The notes below the pieces were generated by a model that was not told where the DNA came from, searched no databases, and saw nothing but the letters and a program-made list of their open reading frames with translations. 64,000 nucleotides of DNA, from positions 18,639 through 82,638 of the forward strand of contig NZ_JAELTQ010000008.1 of assembly GCF_016428905.1 (NCBI RefSeq). Reading direction: 5' to 3'. How positions within the stretch are numbered: position 1 is the stretch's first letter; each line of letters starts with the position of its first letter. Positions 49,951 through 60,700 of this stretch are shown here, in pieces. This DNA comes from Dyella sp. ASV24. Lineage in GTDB: Bacteria > Pseudomonadota > Gammaproteobacteria > Xanthomonadales > Rhodanobacteraceae. The translations under genes were made by a program, and so were the position numbers.

Positions 49951-51624
49951 ATGACTGAAAGTTTTGCCGAACTGTTTGAACAGAGCCAACAGGCTATCTC
50001 CAAGCTGAAGCCGGGCGCGATCGTCACCGGTATCGTTGTGGAAATCCGCAACGACGTCGTCGTGATCAACGCTGGCCTGAAGAGCGAAGGCATCGTCCCG
50101 ATCGAGCAGTTCAAGGACGAGAGCGGAGAGCTGGAAGTGCAGGTAGGCGACGAGGTGAAGGTTGCCCTCGACGCCCTGGAAGACGGTTTCGGCGAGACCA
50201 AGCTCTCCCGTGAGAAGGCCAAGCGTTCCATGGTTTGGGACGATCTCGAGCAGGCCTTCGACAAGGAAGAGACCATCACCGGCAAGATCTCCGGCAAGGT
50301 CAAGGGTGGTTTCACCGTCGACATCAAGGACGTCCGCGCATTCCTGCCGGGTTCGCTGGTCGACGTGCGTCCTGTCCGCGATCCGGTCTACCTGGAAGGC
50401 AAGGACCTCGAGTTCAAGATCATCAAGCTCGACCGCAAGCGCAACAACGTTGTGGTCAGCCGCCGCGCCGTCGTCGAGACCGAGTTCTCCGAAGAGCGCG
50501 AGAAGCTGCTTGAGCGCCTCACCGAGGGCGCAGTGGTCAAGGGTACGGTCAAGAACCTCACCGACTACGGCGCGTTCGTGGACCTGGGCGGTATCGACGG
50601 CCTGCTGCACATCACCGACATGGCGTGGAAGCGCGTGCGTCATCCGTCCGAAGTCGTCAACGTCGGCGACGAGCTGGACGTCCGCGTGCTGAAGTACGAC
50701 CGCGAGCGCAACCGCGTGTCGCTGGGCCTCAAGCAGCTGGGCGACGACCCGTGGGTCGCCATCGCTCGCCGCTACCCGGTCGGCAGCCGTCTGTTCGGCA
50801 AGGTCTCCAACGTCACCGATTACGGTTGCTTCGTTGAGATCGAGCCGGGCGTGGAAGGCCTGGTCCACGTGTCCGAAATGGACTGGACCAACAAGAACGT
50901 CAACCCGGCCAAGGTGGTGCAGGTCGGTGACGAGACCGAAGTGATGGTGCTGGACGTGGATGAAGAGCGTCGCCGCATCTCGCTGGGTATCAAGCAGACC
51001 CGCTCGAACCCGTGGGAAGCCTTCGCAGCGATGCACAAGAAGAACGACAAGGTGTCCGGTCAGATCAAGTCGATCACCGATTTCGGTATCTTCATCGGTC
51101 TGGACGGCGGCATCGACGGTCTGGTTCACCTGTCCGACATCTCCTGGCAGGCTTCCGGCGAAGACCTCGTTCGCAACTTCAAGAAGGGCGACGAGATCGA
51201 GGCCGTGGTGCTGGCTGTTGATCCGGAGCGCGAGCGCATCTCCCTCGGCATCAAGCAGATGGAGCAGGATCCGTTCGGTCAGTTCATGGCCACCAATCCG
51301 CGCGGCACCATCGTCAACGGTACCGTGAAGGAAGTGGACGCCAAGGGCGCCGTGATCGATCTGGGCGAAGGCGTCGAGGGTTACCTCCGCGCCAACGACA
51401 TCGCCAAGGAGCGCATCGACGATGCCACGCAGCATCTGAAGGTGGGTGACAAGGTCGAAGCCAAGTTCACCGGCATGGACCGTAAGGGCCGTCAGCTGCA
51501 GCTGTCGATCCGCGCCAAGGACGAAGAAGAACTGAGCGATGCCATGGCTGAGTACTCGTCCGCTTCCGGCGGCACGACCAAGCTTGGTGCTCTGCTCAAA
51601 GAGCAGCTCAACAAGGCTGACTAA
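49951..51624 (+). CDS. rpsA: 30S ribosomal protein S1
   Basis: S1 helps mRNA bind the 30S subunit. The 557 residues contain six S1/OB-fold repeats, each with a GAI/GFG and VxxSxxS pattern (for example [26 protein letters not shown] and [27 protein letters not shown]). Length is as in E. coli. Codon use is strongly biased. The 166-base leader contains a GTGCGC/GCGCAC hairpin region (49890-49920) that may take part in S1 autoregulation, as known for this gene. Confidence 0.99.
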   Translation: MTESFAELFEQSQQAISKLKPGAIVTGIVVEIRNDVVVINAGLKSEGIVPIEQFKDESGELEVQVGDEVKVALDALEDGFGETKLSREKAKRSMVWDDLEQAFDKEETITGKISGKVKGGFTVDIKDVRAFLPGSLVDVRPVRDPVYLEGKDLEFKIIKLDRKRNNVVVSRRAVVETEFSEEREKLLERLTEGAVVKGTVKNLTDYGAFVDLGGIDGLLHITDMAWKRVRHPSEVVNVGDELDVRVLKYDRERNRVSLGLKQLGDDPWVAIARRYPVGSRLFGKVSNVTDYGCFVEIEPGVEGLVHVSEMDWTNKNVNPAKVVQVGDETEVMVLDVDEERRRISLGIKQTRSNPWEAFAAMHKKNDKVSGQIKSITDFGIFIGLDGGIDGLVHLSDISWQASGEDLVRNFKKGDEIEAVVLAVDPERERISLGIKQMEQDPFGQFMATNPRGTIVNGTVKEVDAKGAVIDLGEGVEGYLRANDIAKERIDDATQHLKVGDKVEAKFTGMDRKGRQLQLSIRAKDEEELSDAMAEYSSASGGTTKLGALLKEQLNKAD

Positions 51625-51643
51625 GCAGTAACTTGCTAGGAAT

Positions 51644-51668
51644 GCGGGGCGGCGTTCAGCCGCCCCGC
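51644..51668 (+). terminator. Hairpin after rpsA
   Basis: GCGGGGCGGC, loop GTTCA, GCCGCCCCGC, then GGTTT. The U run is short, so some transcription may continue into ihfB. Confidence 0.75.
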
Positions 51669-51696
51669 GGTTTCACGTCACGGACATTGGGGACCC

Positions 51697-51984
51697 ATGA
51701 CCAAATCCGAATTGATTGAGGCGCTGTCACGGCGTCAGACCCACCTCGCGTTTGCCGACGTGGAGCTGGCGGTCAAGAGCGTGATCGAACAGATGAGCCA
51801 TGCCCTCTCCAGTGGTGAGCGCATCGAGGTTCGCGGTTTCGGCAGCTTTGCGCTGCATTACCGTCCGCCGCGCATGGGCCGCAATCCCAAGACGGGCGAC
51901 GCAGTTGCACTGCCTGGTAAGCATGTCCCGCACTTCAAGCCGGGCAAGGAACTGCGTGAGCGCGTCAACATGAATCTGGAGTAA
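51697..51984 (+). CDS. ihfB: Integration host factor beta subunit
   Basis: A 95-residue HU/IHF-family DNA-bending protein. The beta-subunit start is [17 protein letters not shown], and the DNA-binding arm reads [38 protein letters not shown] with the intercalating Pro. It pairs with IhfA, not present in the window. The rpsA-ihfB order is typical. Confidence 0.96.
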   Translation: MTKSELIEALSRRQTHLAFADVELAVKSVIEQMSHALSSGERIEVRGFGSFALHYRPPRMGRNPKTGDAVALPGKHVPHFKPGKELRERVNMNLE

Positions 51985-52026
51985 GACCCGGCACGGGTTT
52001 CCGTGCAGGTTTTTTTCAGTGAAGGC

Positions 52027-52059
52027 AGGGCAGCCACAGGCTGACCCTGTCTTTTTTTT
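52027..52059 (+). terminator. Terminator of ihfB
   Basis: AGGGCAGCC, loop ACA, GGCTGACCCT, then GTCTTTTTTTT. A strong U run. Confidence 0.88.
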
Positions 52060-52175
52060 GGAGCAGGTTTTTGCGATGCGCAGAGCGATCCGTGAAGCGG
52101 ACTTACCGCCCGGTTTGTGAAGAGTGGTCAGCTCCCCGCCTGTGATGGCCCCAGGCAATCGGGTAAAGTCGCGAT

Positions 52176-52445
52176 ATGCGCCTGATCGTTACACTGATTC
52201 TCCTGCTCTTCATCGCTGCCGGCATCGTCCTTGGCGCGTTGAATGCCGATATGGTCGGTTACGACCTGGGCTTCGTGCAGCTCTCGTTACCCAAGGGGGC
52301 CGCACTCTTGGCAGCCCTGGTCGTCGGCTGGCTGCTGGGTGGGCTGACCGCTTGGCTGGGTGTCAGCGCCAGGCGGCAGCGTTTGCGCCGCAAAGCCAAG
52401 GGGCAGGAAAGCGGCGAGGCCAAAACCTCTCCGGCCGGTGCATGA
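52176..52445 (+). CDS. lapA: Lipopolysaccharide assembly protein LapA
   Basis: An 89-residue inner-membrane protein (DUF1049) with two helices (IVTLILLLFIAAGIVLGAL and GAALLAALVVGWLLGGLTAWLG) and a basic tail. It works with LapB in controlling LPS synthesis and LpxC stability. Its stop overlaps the lapB ATG (ATGA). Confidence 0.93.
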   Translation: MRLIVTLILLLFIAAGIVLGALNADMVGYDLGFVQLSLPKGAALLAALVVGWLLGGLTAWLGVSARRQRLRRKAKGQESGEAKTSPAGA

Positions 52446-53617
52446 GCGCGCTCCTGTACGTACTTATCCTGCTGGTCCCCGCAGCATTCGCCAGTGGTTG
52501 GTGGACCGCCCGTCGGGCTGGCGTGCGGCGCTCAGGCGCGCAGGTCAGCGAGCTTTCCTCTGACTACTTTCGCGGCCTGAACTACCTGCTCAACGAAGAG
52601 CAGGACAAAGCTATTGAGGTGTTCCTCAAGCTGGCCGAGTACAACCGCGACACGGTTGAAACGCATCTCGCGCTCGGCAACCTGTTCCGTCGCCGTGGCG
52701 AGGTGGATCGCGCGATTCGCCTGCACCAGCATCTGGTGTCCCGCCCGGGACTTTCCGACGCGATGAAGACCGTAGCCCTGCTGGAGCTGGGCGAGGATTA
52801 CATGCGTGCGGGTCTGCTGGACCGCGCCGAAACACTGTTTTCTGATCTGGTGGCCATGGACGCGCATGCGCCGTCTGCCTTGCGGCACCTGATTGCCATT
52901 TATCAGCACGAACGCGATTGGCATAAGGCCATTGAGCATGCGCGCCGCTTGGAGGCCATGACCGGTGAAGACGAGGCCGGCATGATCGCGCAGTTCTATT
53001 GTGAGCTGGCGGAGCAGGCGCGACAGCACGGCGCGCGTCAGGACGCGCGCGAATATCTGCGCCAGGCTTTTGCCTGTCAGCAGGATTGCGTGCGTGCCTT
53101 CATGCTGACCGGGCGTCTGTACGCCGAAGAAGGCCAGCATGCGGAAGCTGCGAAAGCCTACGAGCATGCTGTCGAAGCGGATATCGCGTTCGTTCCCGAG
53201 ATCCTGCCGCCGTTGCTCAACAGCTACGCACGTTCGCAGCAGATGGAGCATGCGGAGCATTTCCTGCGCGACATTCTGGAACGCTACCACGGTATTTCCC
53301 CCGTGCTGGCGTTAACACGCTTGTACCAGCAGCGCGATGGCGAGCGAGCGGCTGTGGAGTTTCTGACGTCGCAGCTTCGTCAGCGTCCGTCAGTGCGAGG
53401 TCTGATGGCGCTGATCGACGCGACCATGGACAAGATGGAAGGGGAGGCGCGCGAGAACTTCCTGATCTTGCGCGATCTCACCAAGAAGCTGTTGGAGGGC
53501 CAGGCCATGTACCGCTGCAGCCGTTGCGGTTTCGGTGCCAAGGCACATCACTGGCAATGCCCGAGCTGCAAGAGCTGGAGCACGATTCGCCCGATCCATG
53601 GCGTGGCCAACGAATGA
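52442..53617 (+). CDS. lapB: Lipopolysaccharide assembly protein LapB (YciM)
   Basis: LapB is an inner-membrane adaptor that ties LPS assembly to FtsH-mediated LpxC turnover. The 391 residues start with a transmembrane helix (ALLYVLILLVPAAFASGWWTA). Nine or so TPR repeats follow (for example YFRGLNYLLNEEQDKAIEVFL). The C-terminal rubredoxin-like zinc knuckle is present: YRCSRCGFGAKAHHWQCPSC. The start overlaps the lapA stop. Confidence 0.96.
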   Translation: MSALLYVLILLVPAAFASGWWTARRAGVRRSGAQVSELSSDYFRGLNYLLNEEQDKAIEVFLKLAEYNRDTVETHLALGNLFRRRGEVDRAIRLHQHLVSRPGLSDAMKTVALLELGEDYMRAGLLDRAETLFSDLVAMDAHAPSALRHLIAIYQHERDWHKAIEHARRLEAMTGEDEAGMIAQFYCELAEQARQHGARQDAREYLRQAFACQQDCVRAFMLTGRLYAEEGQHAEAAKAYEHAVEADIAFVPEILPPLLNSYARSQQMEHAEHFLRDILERYHGISPVLALTRLYQQRDGERAAVEFLTSQLRQRPSVRGLMALIDATMDKMEGEARENFLILRDLTKKLLEGQAMYRCSRCGFGAKAHHWQCPSCKSWSTIRPIHGVANE

Positions 53618-53624
53618 GGCACGG

Positions 53625-54656
53625 ATGAATCTGGTTTTGCTGGCGATAGGGATGGTGCTGGCTGCGTTGGTGATAGCGATGGTGGTCGTTCGGGGCGCCA
53701 TCGCGTATGCGCATCGACGCGGCATGATGGATTTGCCGGGGCAGCGTCGTTCCCACACCCTTCCTACCCCTCGTGGGGGTGGGATTGGCATTGTAGTGGC
53801 CGTGCTGCTCACGGTGCCTGCGTGCCTGTTCATACTCCCAGGGCGATGGCCGTTTCCGGTGGTGGTGGCCTTGGCGGTCAGCACGATTCTGGTCGCGGCA
53901 GTGGGTTGGTGGGATGACCACGCCTCGTTGCCGGTCTTGCCGCGGTTCGGTATCCAGTTGCTGTCGGCTGGGCTGCTGGCCGTGGCGCTGGCCTTGGCTG
54001 GCATGTCCTGGTGGTGGGTACCCGTGTTGATGCTTGCGGGTGGCTGGAGCATCAATCTGCACAACTTTATGGACGGCATTGATGGCCTGTTGGCCCAACA
54101 GGTGATCTTTGTCGGGCTGGGCCTGGCGCTTATGGCGCAGGCGGCGATTCAGCCCGCGATGGCTGTTGCTTGTGCCTGCCTAGCGGCCGCGGCGGTGGGT
54201 TTCTGGTATTTCAATCGCCCCAGGGCTCGTATTTTCATGGGGGACGTGGGCAGCGGCACCATGGGGCTGCTGATTTTTGCCTTCACGGCGCTGCTATGGC
54301 GTGTGGATTGGCATCTGGTCTGGCCAGCCCTGATCCTCAGTTCATCTTTTGTAGCGGACTCAAGCCTTACGCTTCTCAGCCGTATGGTAAGTGGCCGTCG
54401 TTGGTACACTGCTCATCGTGAGCACCTGTATCAATGGATGGTCCGCAGTGGGTTCACGCATGCCACGGGGGGGGCGTGCTATCTGGGTTGGAACATGCTG
54501 GTGGCGGCACCGCTCGCTTTCCTTGCATGGGCTTGCCCGACGTGGGCAGTGCCGGTGTTTTTCGGCACGTACCTGATAGCGACCGCCGTTTGGATTGTCA
54601 TGAAGCGCCAATGCTTGCGGCGCGTAGGGAACAAGGGTCGACATGTCGCTACGTAA
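53625..54656 (+). CDS. WecA/MraY-family polyprenyl-phosphate sugar-1-phosphate transferase
   Basis: A 343-residue integral membrane enzyme with about ten helices that loads a sugar-1-phosphate onto undecaprenyl phosphate to start a polysaccharide. Catalytic motifs are present: GWWDDHASLPVLPR (DDxx), HNFMDGIDGLLAQ (NxxNxxDGIDGL type) and GDVGSGTMGLL, plus a terminal His segment (TAHREHLYQWM). It starts eight bases after the lapB stop and its end overlaps the capD-like gene by 14 bases. Sugar choice (GlcNAc, QuiNAc or FucNAc) cannot be told from this sequence. Confidence 0.9.
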   Translation: MNLVLLAIGMVLAALVIAMVVVRGAIAYAHRRGMMDLPGQRRSHTLPTPRGGGIGIVVAVLLTVPACLFILPGRWPFPVVVALAVSTILVAAVGWWDDHASLPVLPRFGIQLLSAGLLAVALALAGMSWWWVPVLMLAGGWSINLHNFMDGIDGLLAQQVIFVGLGLALMAQAAIQPAMAVACACLAAAAVGFWYFNRPRARIFMGDVGSGTMGLLIFAFTALLWRVDWHLVWPALILSSSFVADSSLTLLSRMVSGRRWYTAHREHLYQWMVRSGFTHATGGACYLGWNMLVAAPLAFLAWACPTWAVPVFFGTYLIATAVWIVMKRQCLRRVGNKGRHVAT

Positions 54657-56538
54657 ATGGGTCGGTGTCATTCATCCGCGAACGGCCGTGGTACTCCACG
54701 ACCTGCTGATGGCTGCGCTGGCGTGGTGGGTGGCGAAGGCCCTCCGTTACGCGATGATCGACAACGCGGCCATCAGCTTTCACGTACTCGAGTTTCCGCT
54801 GGTTCTCCTGGTGCAGGGGGCGGTGCTCAGCTGGACGGGCCTCTACAAAGGTGTCTGGCGTTTTGCGAGCCTTCCGGATCTTTGGAACATCCTGCGCGCG
54901 GCGGTGATCGGCGCGCTGGCCATTGCGGCCGTGCTGATTCTCTACAACCGCCTGGACGACGTACCTCGTTCGGTGCTGTTGCTGTACCCCGTGGTGTTGT
55001 CGATTCTTTTGGGCACGCCCCGCCTTGCCTACCGTTTCTGGAAGGACAGCCGGGTCGACCTGTTTCAGGCCAAGCCGCCCCAGCGAGTGCTGATCGTCGG
55101 TGCTGATCGTGCCGGTGAAGCCCTGTCGCGTGACCTGCACCGCGATCACGGCTTCACGGTGGTCGGTTTCGTGGATGACAAGGAAAGCCTGCGTGGCGCC
55201 AGCATCAACGGTAAGCCGGTGCTTGGTCGTATCGACCAGATTCCGGAGCTAGCCCGCGAAGTCGCCGTACAGATGCTGCTTATCGCCATGCCGGGCGCAT
55301 CCACGCAGGAAATGCGTCGCGTAGTCGAGCTGTGCGACCTGAGTGGGTTGCCGTACCGCACCGTCCCCAAGCTGGAAGACGTGGTTTCGGGACGGGCGCA
55401 TTTCAACGAAATCAAAGAAGTCGCCATCGAAGACCTGCTGGGTCGCGATGCCGTGGAACTCGACTGGACAGCCATCCGCGTGACGTTGACCGGCCGACGC
55501 GTGCTGGTGACCGGTGGTGGCGGCTCCATTGGTTCCGAACTCTGTCGGCAGGTGGCGCGCCTCGGTGCGCAATCGCTGTGCGTGGTCGACAACTGCGAGT
55601 TCAATCTCTATCGGATTTCTCAGGAGCTGCGCGCCGAGTATCCGGAGCTGATCTACGACGGCGTGCTGGCCGATTGCGGCGACTCCGCGGCCATGCGCAA
55701 GCTGTTCTCCGAATACAAGCCGCAGGTCGTGTTCCATGCCGCGGCGTACAAGCATGTGCCCATGCTTCAGGGCCAGCTGCGCGCGGCGTTCCGCAACAAC
55801 GTGCTGGCAACGCGCAACGTGGCTGACCTGGCGGATCGTCATCACGTCGAATGCTTCGTGCTGATCTCCACCGACAAAGCAGTGAACCCCACGAGCGTGA
55901 TGGGTGCCTGCAAGCGGTTGGCCGAAATCTGGTGCCAAAACCTCAACGAGCATTCCAATACGCACTTCATCACCGTGCGATTCGGCAATGTGCTCGATTC
56001 CGCGGGTTCGGTGGTGCCGCTGTTCCGCGAGCAGATCCGCAACGGCGGCCCGGTAACCATCACGCATCCGGAAATCTCACGCTACTTCATGACCATTCCG
56101 GAGGCCTGTCAGCTCATTCTGCAGGCAGCCAGCATCGGTAAGGGTGGTGAGATCTTCGCGCTGGACATGGGCGAGCCGATCAAGATTCGTGATCTTGCCG
56201 AGCAGATGATCCGTCTTGCGGGCCGCAAACCCGGCACGGAAATTCCTATCGTCTACACCGGTCTGCGCTCCGGTGAGAAGTTGTTCGAGGAGTTGTTCCA
56301 TCCTCTGGAGAACTACATCGAGACGACGCACGCAAAAATCTTTCTGGCGCAATACCGTCAGGTGAAGTGGGATCTGCTTAATGCTCAGATGGCCAGGGCG
56401 GCCGACGCCGTGGTGGTCTATGACGAGGAAACGCTGCGCCAGTGCGTCTCCAACCTGCTGCCGTCGTTCCGCTGGAGCGATTCGGGGCAGGCGGACAACG
56501 TGGTGGCGCTACGTCGTAATGAATCAGGAGAAAAGTAA
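54643..56538 (+). CDS. CapD/WbpM-family nucleotide-sugar 4,6-dehydratase
   Basis: A 631-residue polymerising-sugar enzyme. Four N-terminal helices form the CoA-ligase/glycosyltransferase-like anchor. Residues 140-290 form a first Rossmann domain (RVLIVGADRAGEALSRDLHRDHG). The second Rossmann domain has the NAD motif VTGGGGSIGSELCRQVA. The active-site segment STDKAVNPTSVMGACKRLAE has Met-Gly-x-x-Lys in place of Tyr-x-x-x-Lys, as in WbpM. It likely makes a 4-keto-6-deoxy-N-acetylhexosamine for an O-antigen or exopolysaccharide. Its stop directly abuts the galU start. Confidence 0.92.
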   Translation: MSLRKWVGVIHPRTAVVLHDLLMAALAWWVAKALRYAMIDNAAISFHVLEFPLVLLVQGAVLSWTGLYKGVWRFASLPDLWNILRAAVIGALAIAAVLILYNRLDDVPRSVLLLYPVVLSILLGTPRLAYRFWKDSRVDLFQAKPPQRVLIVGADRAGEALSRDLHRDHGFTVVGFVDDKESLRGASINGKPVLGRIDQIPELAREVAVQMLLIAMPGASTQEMRRVVELCDLSGLPYRTVPKLEDVVSGRAHFNEIKEVAIEDLLGRDAVELDWTAIRVTLTGRRVLVTGGGGSIGSELCRQVARLGAQSLCVVDNCEFNLYRISQELRAEYPELIYDGVLADCGDSAAMRKLFSEYKPQVVFHAAAYKHVPMLQGQLRAAFRNNVLATRNVADLADRHHVECFVLISTDKAVNPTSVMGACKRLAEIWCQNLNEHSNTHFITVRFGNVLDSAGSVVPLFREQIRNGGPVTITHPEISRYFMTIPEACQLILQAASIGKGGEIFALDMGEPIKIRDLAEQMIRLAGRKPGTEIPIVYTGLRSGEKLFEELFHPLENYIETTHAKIFLAQYRQVKWDLLNAQMARAADAVVVYDEETLRQCVSNLLPSFRWSDSGQADNVVALRRNESGEK

Positions 56539-57411
56539 GTGAGCAAGCCGTTGCGCAAGGTAGTGTTCCCCGTGGCTGGCCTCGGCACGCGTTTCCTCCC
56601 CGCGACCAAGGTCGTGGCCAAGGAAATGCTGCCGGTATTGGATCGCCCGCTGATTCAGTATGCCGTGGACGAAGCGGTGGACGCTGGCGCGGATACGCTT
56701 ATCTTCGTCACCAATCGCTATAAGCACGCTATTGCCGATTATTTCGACAAGTCTTATGAGCTGGAAGCCAAGCTCCAGGAAAAAGGCAAGGACGAGCTGC
56801 TTGCACTCGTGCAGGGCACGCTGCCCAAGCATGTGCGCGCCATCTTCGTCACCCAGCCCGAAGCCCTTGGTCTGGGTCATGCGGTGCTGTGCGCCAAGCC
56901 GGTAGTGGGCGACGAGCCGTTTGGCGTCGTTCTCCCTGATGACCTGATCTGGAACAAGGGCAAGGGTGCGCTTCGTCAGATGGCGGAGCTGGCGCAAACC
57001 CAGGGGGCTGGCGTTATTGCTGTGGAAGAAGTGCCGCCCAGCGATACCGACAAGTACGGCATCGTCGATGCCACGCCCATTGACGAACGCAGCGCGCAGA
57101 TCCGTCACATGGTGGAGAAGCCCAAGCCGGCTGACGCGCCGTCCAACCTCGCGGTGGTGGGGCGCTATGTCTTGCCCGGTCGCATTTTTGAGTTGCTTGA
57201 GCAGACAACCCCAGGCGCCGGCGGTGAGATCCAGCTGACCGACGCGATTGAGGCGCTGCTCAAAGAACAGGGCAAGGTACTGGCCTACCGCTTCGAAGGC
57301 ACCCGCTTCGATTGCGGCAATAAGGCAGGACTGGTGCGCGCCACCATGCATATGGCCCTGCAGGATCCCAAGCTTGCGCCCGTCGTGCGCGAGATCATCG
57401 CGACGCTTTGA
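56539..57411 (+). CDS. galU: UTP-glucose-1-phosphate uridylyltransferase GalU
   Basis: GalU makes UDP-glucose, the BcsA substrate and a general sugar donor. The 290 residues start with GTG directly after the preceding stop. The nucleotidyltransferase signature GLGTRFLPATKVVAKEMLP is near the N terminus, and FGVVLPDDLIWNKGKGALRQM and NLAVVGRYVLPGRIFELLE follow. A Lys in the active site lies in VEKPKPAD. It closes the lapA-lapB polysaccharide run and is followed by a terminator. Confidence 0.96.
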   Translation: MSKPLRKVVFPVAGLGTRFLPATKVVAKEMLPVLDRPLIQYAVDEAVDAGADTLIFVTNRYKHAIADYFDKSYELEAKLQEKGKDELLALVQGTLPKHVRAIFVTQPEALGLGHAVLCAKPVVGDEPFGVVLPDDLIWNKGKGALRQMAELAQTQGAGVIAVEEVPPSDTDKYGIVDATPIDERSAQIRHMVEKPKPADAPSNLAVVGRYVLPGRIFELLEQTTPGAGGEIQLTDAIEALLKEQGKVLAYRFEGTRFDCGNKAGLVRATMHMALQDPKLAPVVREIIATL

Positions 57412-57422
57412 GTTGTCCGTGA

Positions 57423-57447
57423 GTCACCGGCCTTATAGGCCGGTGAC
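57423..57447 (+). terminator. Terminator of galU
   Basis: GTCACCGGCC, a short TTATA loop, then GGCCGGTGAC and TTGG. A perfect inverted repeat with a short U tract. The next 260 bases up to 57707 show no gene. Confidence 0.78.
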
Positions 57448-57707
57448 TTGGACGGTATCTGGGTTGGGCCTCTACGCAATGTAGGGGATTACCTTCAACC
57501 ACAGTCGTGGTTTTCCCATGCGTCTCTGACGCAACCATGCCAGAATCTCTCCCGCGCTTCGCCATCTTTGGCGAGCAAGCTAACCCTGGGACAAGCCCGT
57601 GACGTCTGCTCCGCTTCGCAAGAGGCGGGCATTTTGGCGTATCCGGCTTCGTTCCAGGGCCGGCTTGGCCGCTGTCGTGTTCATTGGATGAAAACCGGGA
57701 AAGCATC

Positions 57708-60700
57708 ATGGATCTGCTGCGATTTCTGCTCTCGCTGCCCTTGCGCCTGTTGCGCGGGCTCCTCGCCGTCATAAGCCTGATACTGCGTCCGCTCCTGGGA
57801 CAGGTCAGCTGGTCGGCGCCCGCGTGGCTGCCGGCCACCGGGGGCTGGATTCGACATCGCCCGATGCAGGCGGCAGGTACCTTGCTGGCCGTGCTGGTTG
57901 TGGCCGGCGGGAGCTGGTTTGGCTGGCAGTGGTACAAGAATCGGCCCCAGCCGGTAGAGCCTTCCCGCATCACTTTGAGCGCGTCCGCGCCGTCCATCAC
58001 GGACTACACGCGGCAGCCCATCGTCATCAATCCATTGATGGTGACATTCTCCGGCTCGGCGGCCCCGATCGAGCAGGTCGGCAAACCGGTAACCACCGGT
58101 ATCACCATGCAGCCCGTTATGAAGGGGCAGTGGAGCTGGGTCGACGATCGCACGCTGAAGTTCGTGCCCGCGGAAGATTGGCCGGTGGGCAAGCACTACG
58201 AAGTGCGCTTCGACGTGGCCAAGGCGTTTGCCCGCCATGTGCTGATGGGGGATGACCATTTCGCGTTCGATACCCCGGCGTTCGAAGCGAAAGTGGAAAA
58301 CGGCGAGTTCTACCAGGACCCGCAGGACGCTACCGCCAAGAAGACCATCCTCCCGGTGGCATTCAATTATCCGGTCGACACCGCGGAGTTCGAGAAGCGC
58401 ATCGAAGTGGGCTTGAAGCAGCGCGTTGGTAGCGACGCAGCGCTCAAGTACACGGTGACCTACGACCAGTACAAACTGCACGCCTGGATCCACTCGCAGC
58501 CGCTTTCCCTGCCGCGCGATGAAAGCTCAGTGTCCTACACCATCGCCAAGGGCATTCGCAGTGCGCGTGGCGGCGATGGTACGGGTGAGGCGATCACGGC
58601 GCAGGTGCGTGTGCCCGGTCTCTACAGCCTCACCATCGACAGTGTCGAGCCCACCCTGGTCGACAATGAAAAGTACGAACCCGAGCAGGTGCTGATGGTC
58701 AACGTCGGCGGCACGGTGCGCGACAGCGAACTGGCCGGCCTGGTCAAGGCATGGGTGTTGCCTGCGCACAAGGCGGGAGAAGATCAGACTGAGGATGCGC
58801 CGCCTTACGATTGGGCCGCCTCCGAAGTCGGTGAGGCGCAATTGCGTCAGAGCCAGCCGCTGAAGCTTGAATTGGTGCCGACCGAGAACGACTACGAAGC
58901 CGTGCAGAGCTTCAAGTTCCATGCGGCGCCAGGGCAGCGTATCTACGTGCGCGTGGACAAGGGGCTGAAGTCGTTCGGCGGCTACATCCTGGGCAAGGCC
59001 TACACGACGGTCGCCACCGTACCCAACTATCCCAAGCTGCTGCGATTCATGGCAGACGGCTCGCTGCTCTCTATGTCGGGCAGCAAGCGCATCTCGGTGG
59101 TGTCGCGCAACCTGCCTGGCATGCATGTCGAGATCGGTCGCGTACTGCCGGATCAGCTGCAGCACTTGGTGAGCTTCAACCAGGGCACCTATGCGCGTCC
59201 GGAGTTGAGCTACGACTTCAGCGAAGACCACATCGTGGAGCGTTTCGAACAGAAGCGCAGCTTCCCCAAGGATGATCCGTCCAAGGCTCATTACGAGGGC
59301 ATCGATCTTGGTCAGTATCTGAAGGAAGGCAAGCGCGGCGTTTTCCTGCTGCATCTGTCCAGCTATGACGCTGCGGCCGAAAAGAAGAAGGAAGACGCCA
59401 AAAAGGCTGCGGAAAACGAGCCGCAGGCGGCACCGACGAACGACAACTCGGGTGATGAGTCGGAAGAGTCCTCCGGCGACGATCAGGGCGAGATGGCGGA
59501 CAACGGTGACAACGGCGATACGTCCAGCCCCTCCGATACGCGCCTGATCGTCGTGACCGACCTGGGCATGCTGGTGAAGCGCTCGCTGGACGGCAGCCAG
59601 GATGTGTTTGTGCAATCCATCCACACCGGGCAGCCGGTGGGCGGTGCGACGGTATCCGTGCTGGCGGTGAACGGGCAGACGCTGTTCACAGACACCACCT
59701 CAGCCGACGGCGTAGTGCATTTCCCCACGCTGAAGGGTCTGGACCGCGAGAAGCAGCCCACGCTCTATGTGGTGAAGAAGGGCGATGACTTGTCGTTCCT
59801 GCCTATCGGTGGTTCGACCAGTTATGAGCGCAAGCTCGACTTCTCGCGCTTTGACGTGGGCGGCGAGCGCAATGCGCAGAACGAAGGCCAGCTTTCGTCC
59901 TACCTGTTCTCTGATCGCGGAATCTATCGCCCGGGTGACACCTTCCACATCGGCCTGATCGTGCGCGCAGCCAGCTGGACGCGCAGCGTGGTTGGCGTGC
60001 CGTTGCAGGCTGAGATCGTCGACCCGCGCGGCATGACGGTGAAGCAGTTGCCGATGTCCATGGATGCCTCCGGCTTCGGCGAGCTCGAGTACGCGCCAGC
60101 GGAAACAGCGCCGACGGGCACGTGGACCGTGAACCTTTACATCGTGAAGGATGGCAAGGCCGCAGCACAGATCGGTAGCACCACCGTGCAGGTCAAAGAG
60201 TTCCTGCCCGATCGCATGAAGGTCGAAGCCAAGCTGGCGGGCCAGGTGCCCGAGGGTTGGGTCAAACCCGACCAGATCAAGGGCATCGTCGATGTGATGA
60301 ACCTGTTCGGTACGCCGGCAGCGGATCGCCGTGTCGAAGCGTCGCTGACCTTGCGTCCAGCATGGCCGGCGTTCCGTAGCTGGCCCGACTACCACTTCTA
60401 CGACGTGCGTCGTGCCAAGGAGGGTTACGAGGACAAGCTGCAGGACGGCAAGACCGACGACAAGGGACACGCCGAATTCGATCTCGACCTGAAGAAGTAC
60501 GCTGACGCCACGTATCAGCTGTACTTCCTGGCGAAGGCGTATGAACCGGAAGGTGGTCGCAGCGTGGCTGCCGCTGCGCAGACGCTGGTGTCCAGCAACG
60601 ACTGGCTGGTGGGCTACAAGTCCGTCGACAACCTCGACTACATCAATCGTGACGCAACGCGCAGCGTGCACCTCGTCGCCATTGACCACACGGCCAAGTC

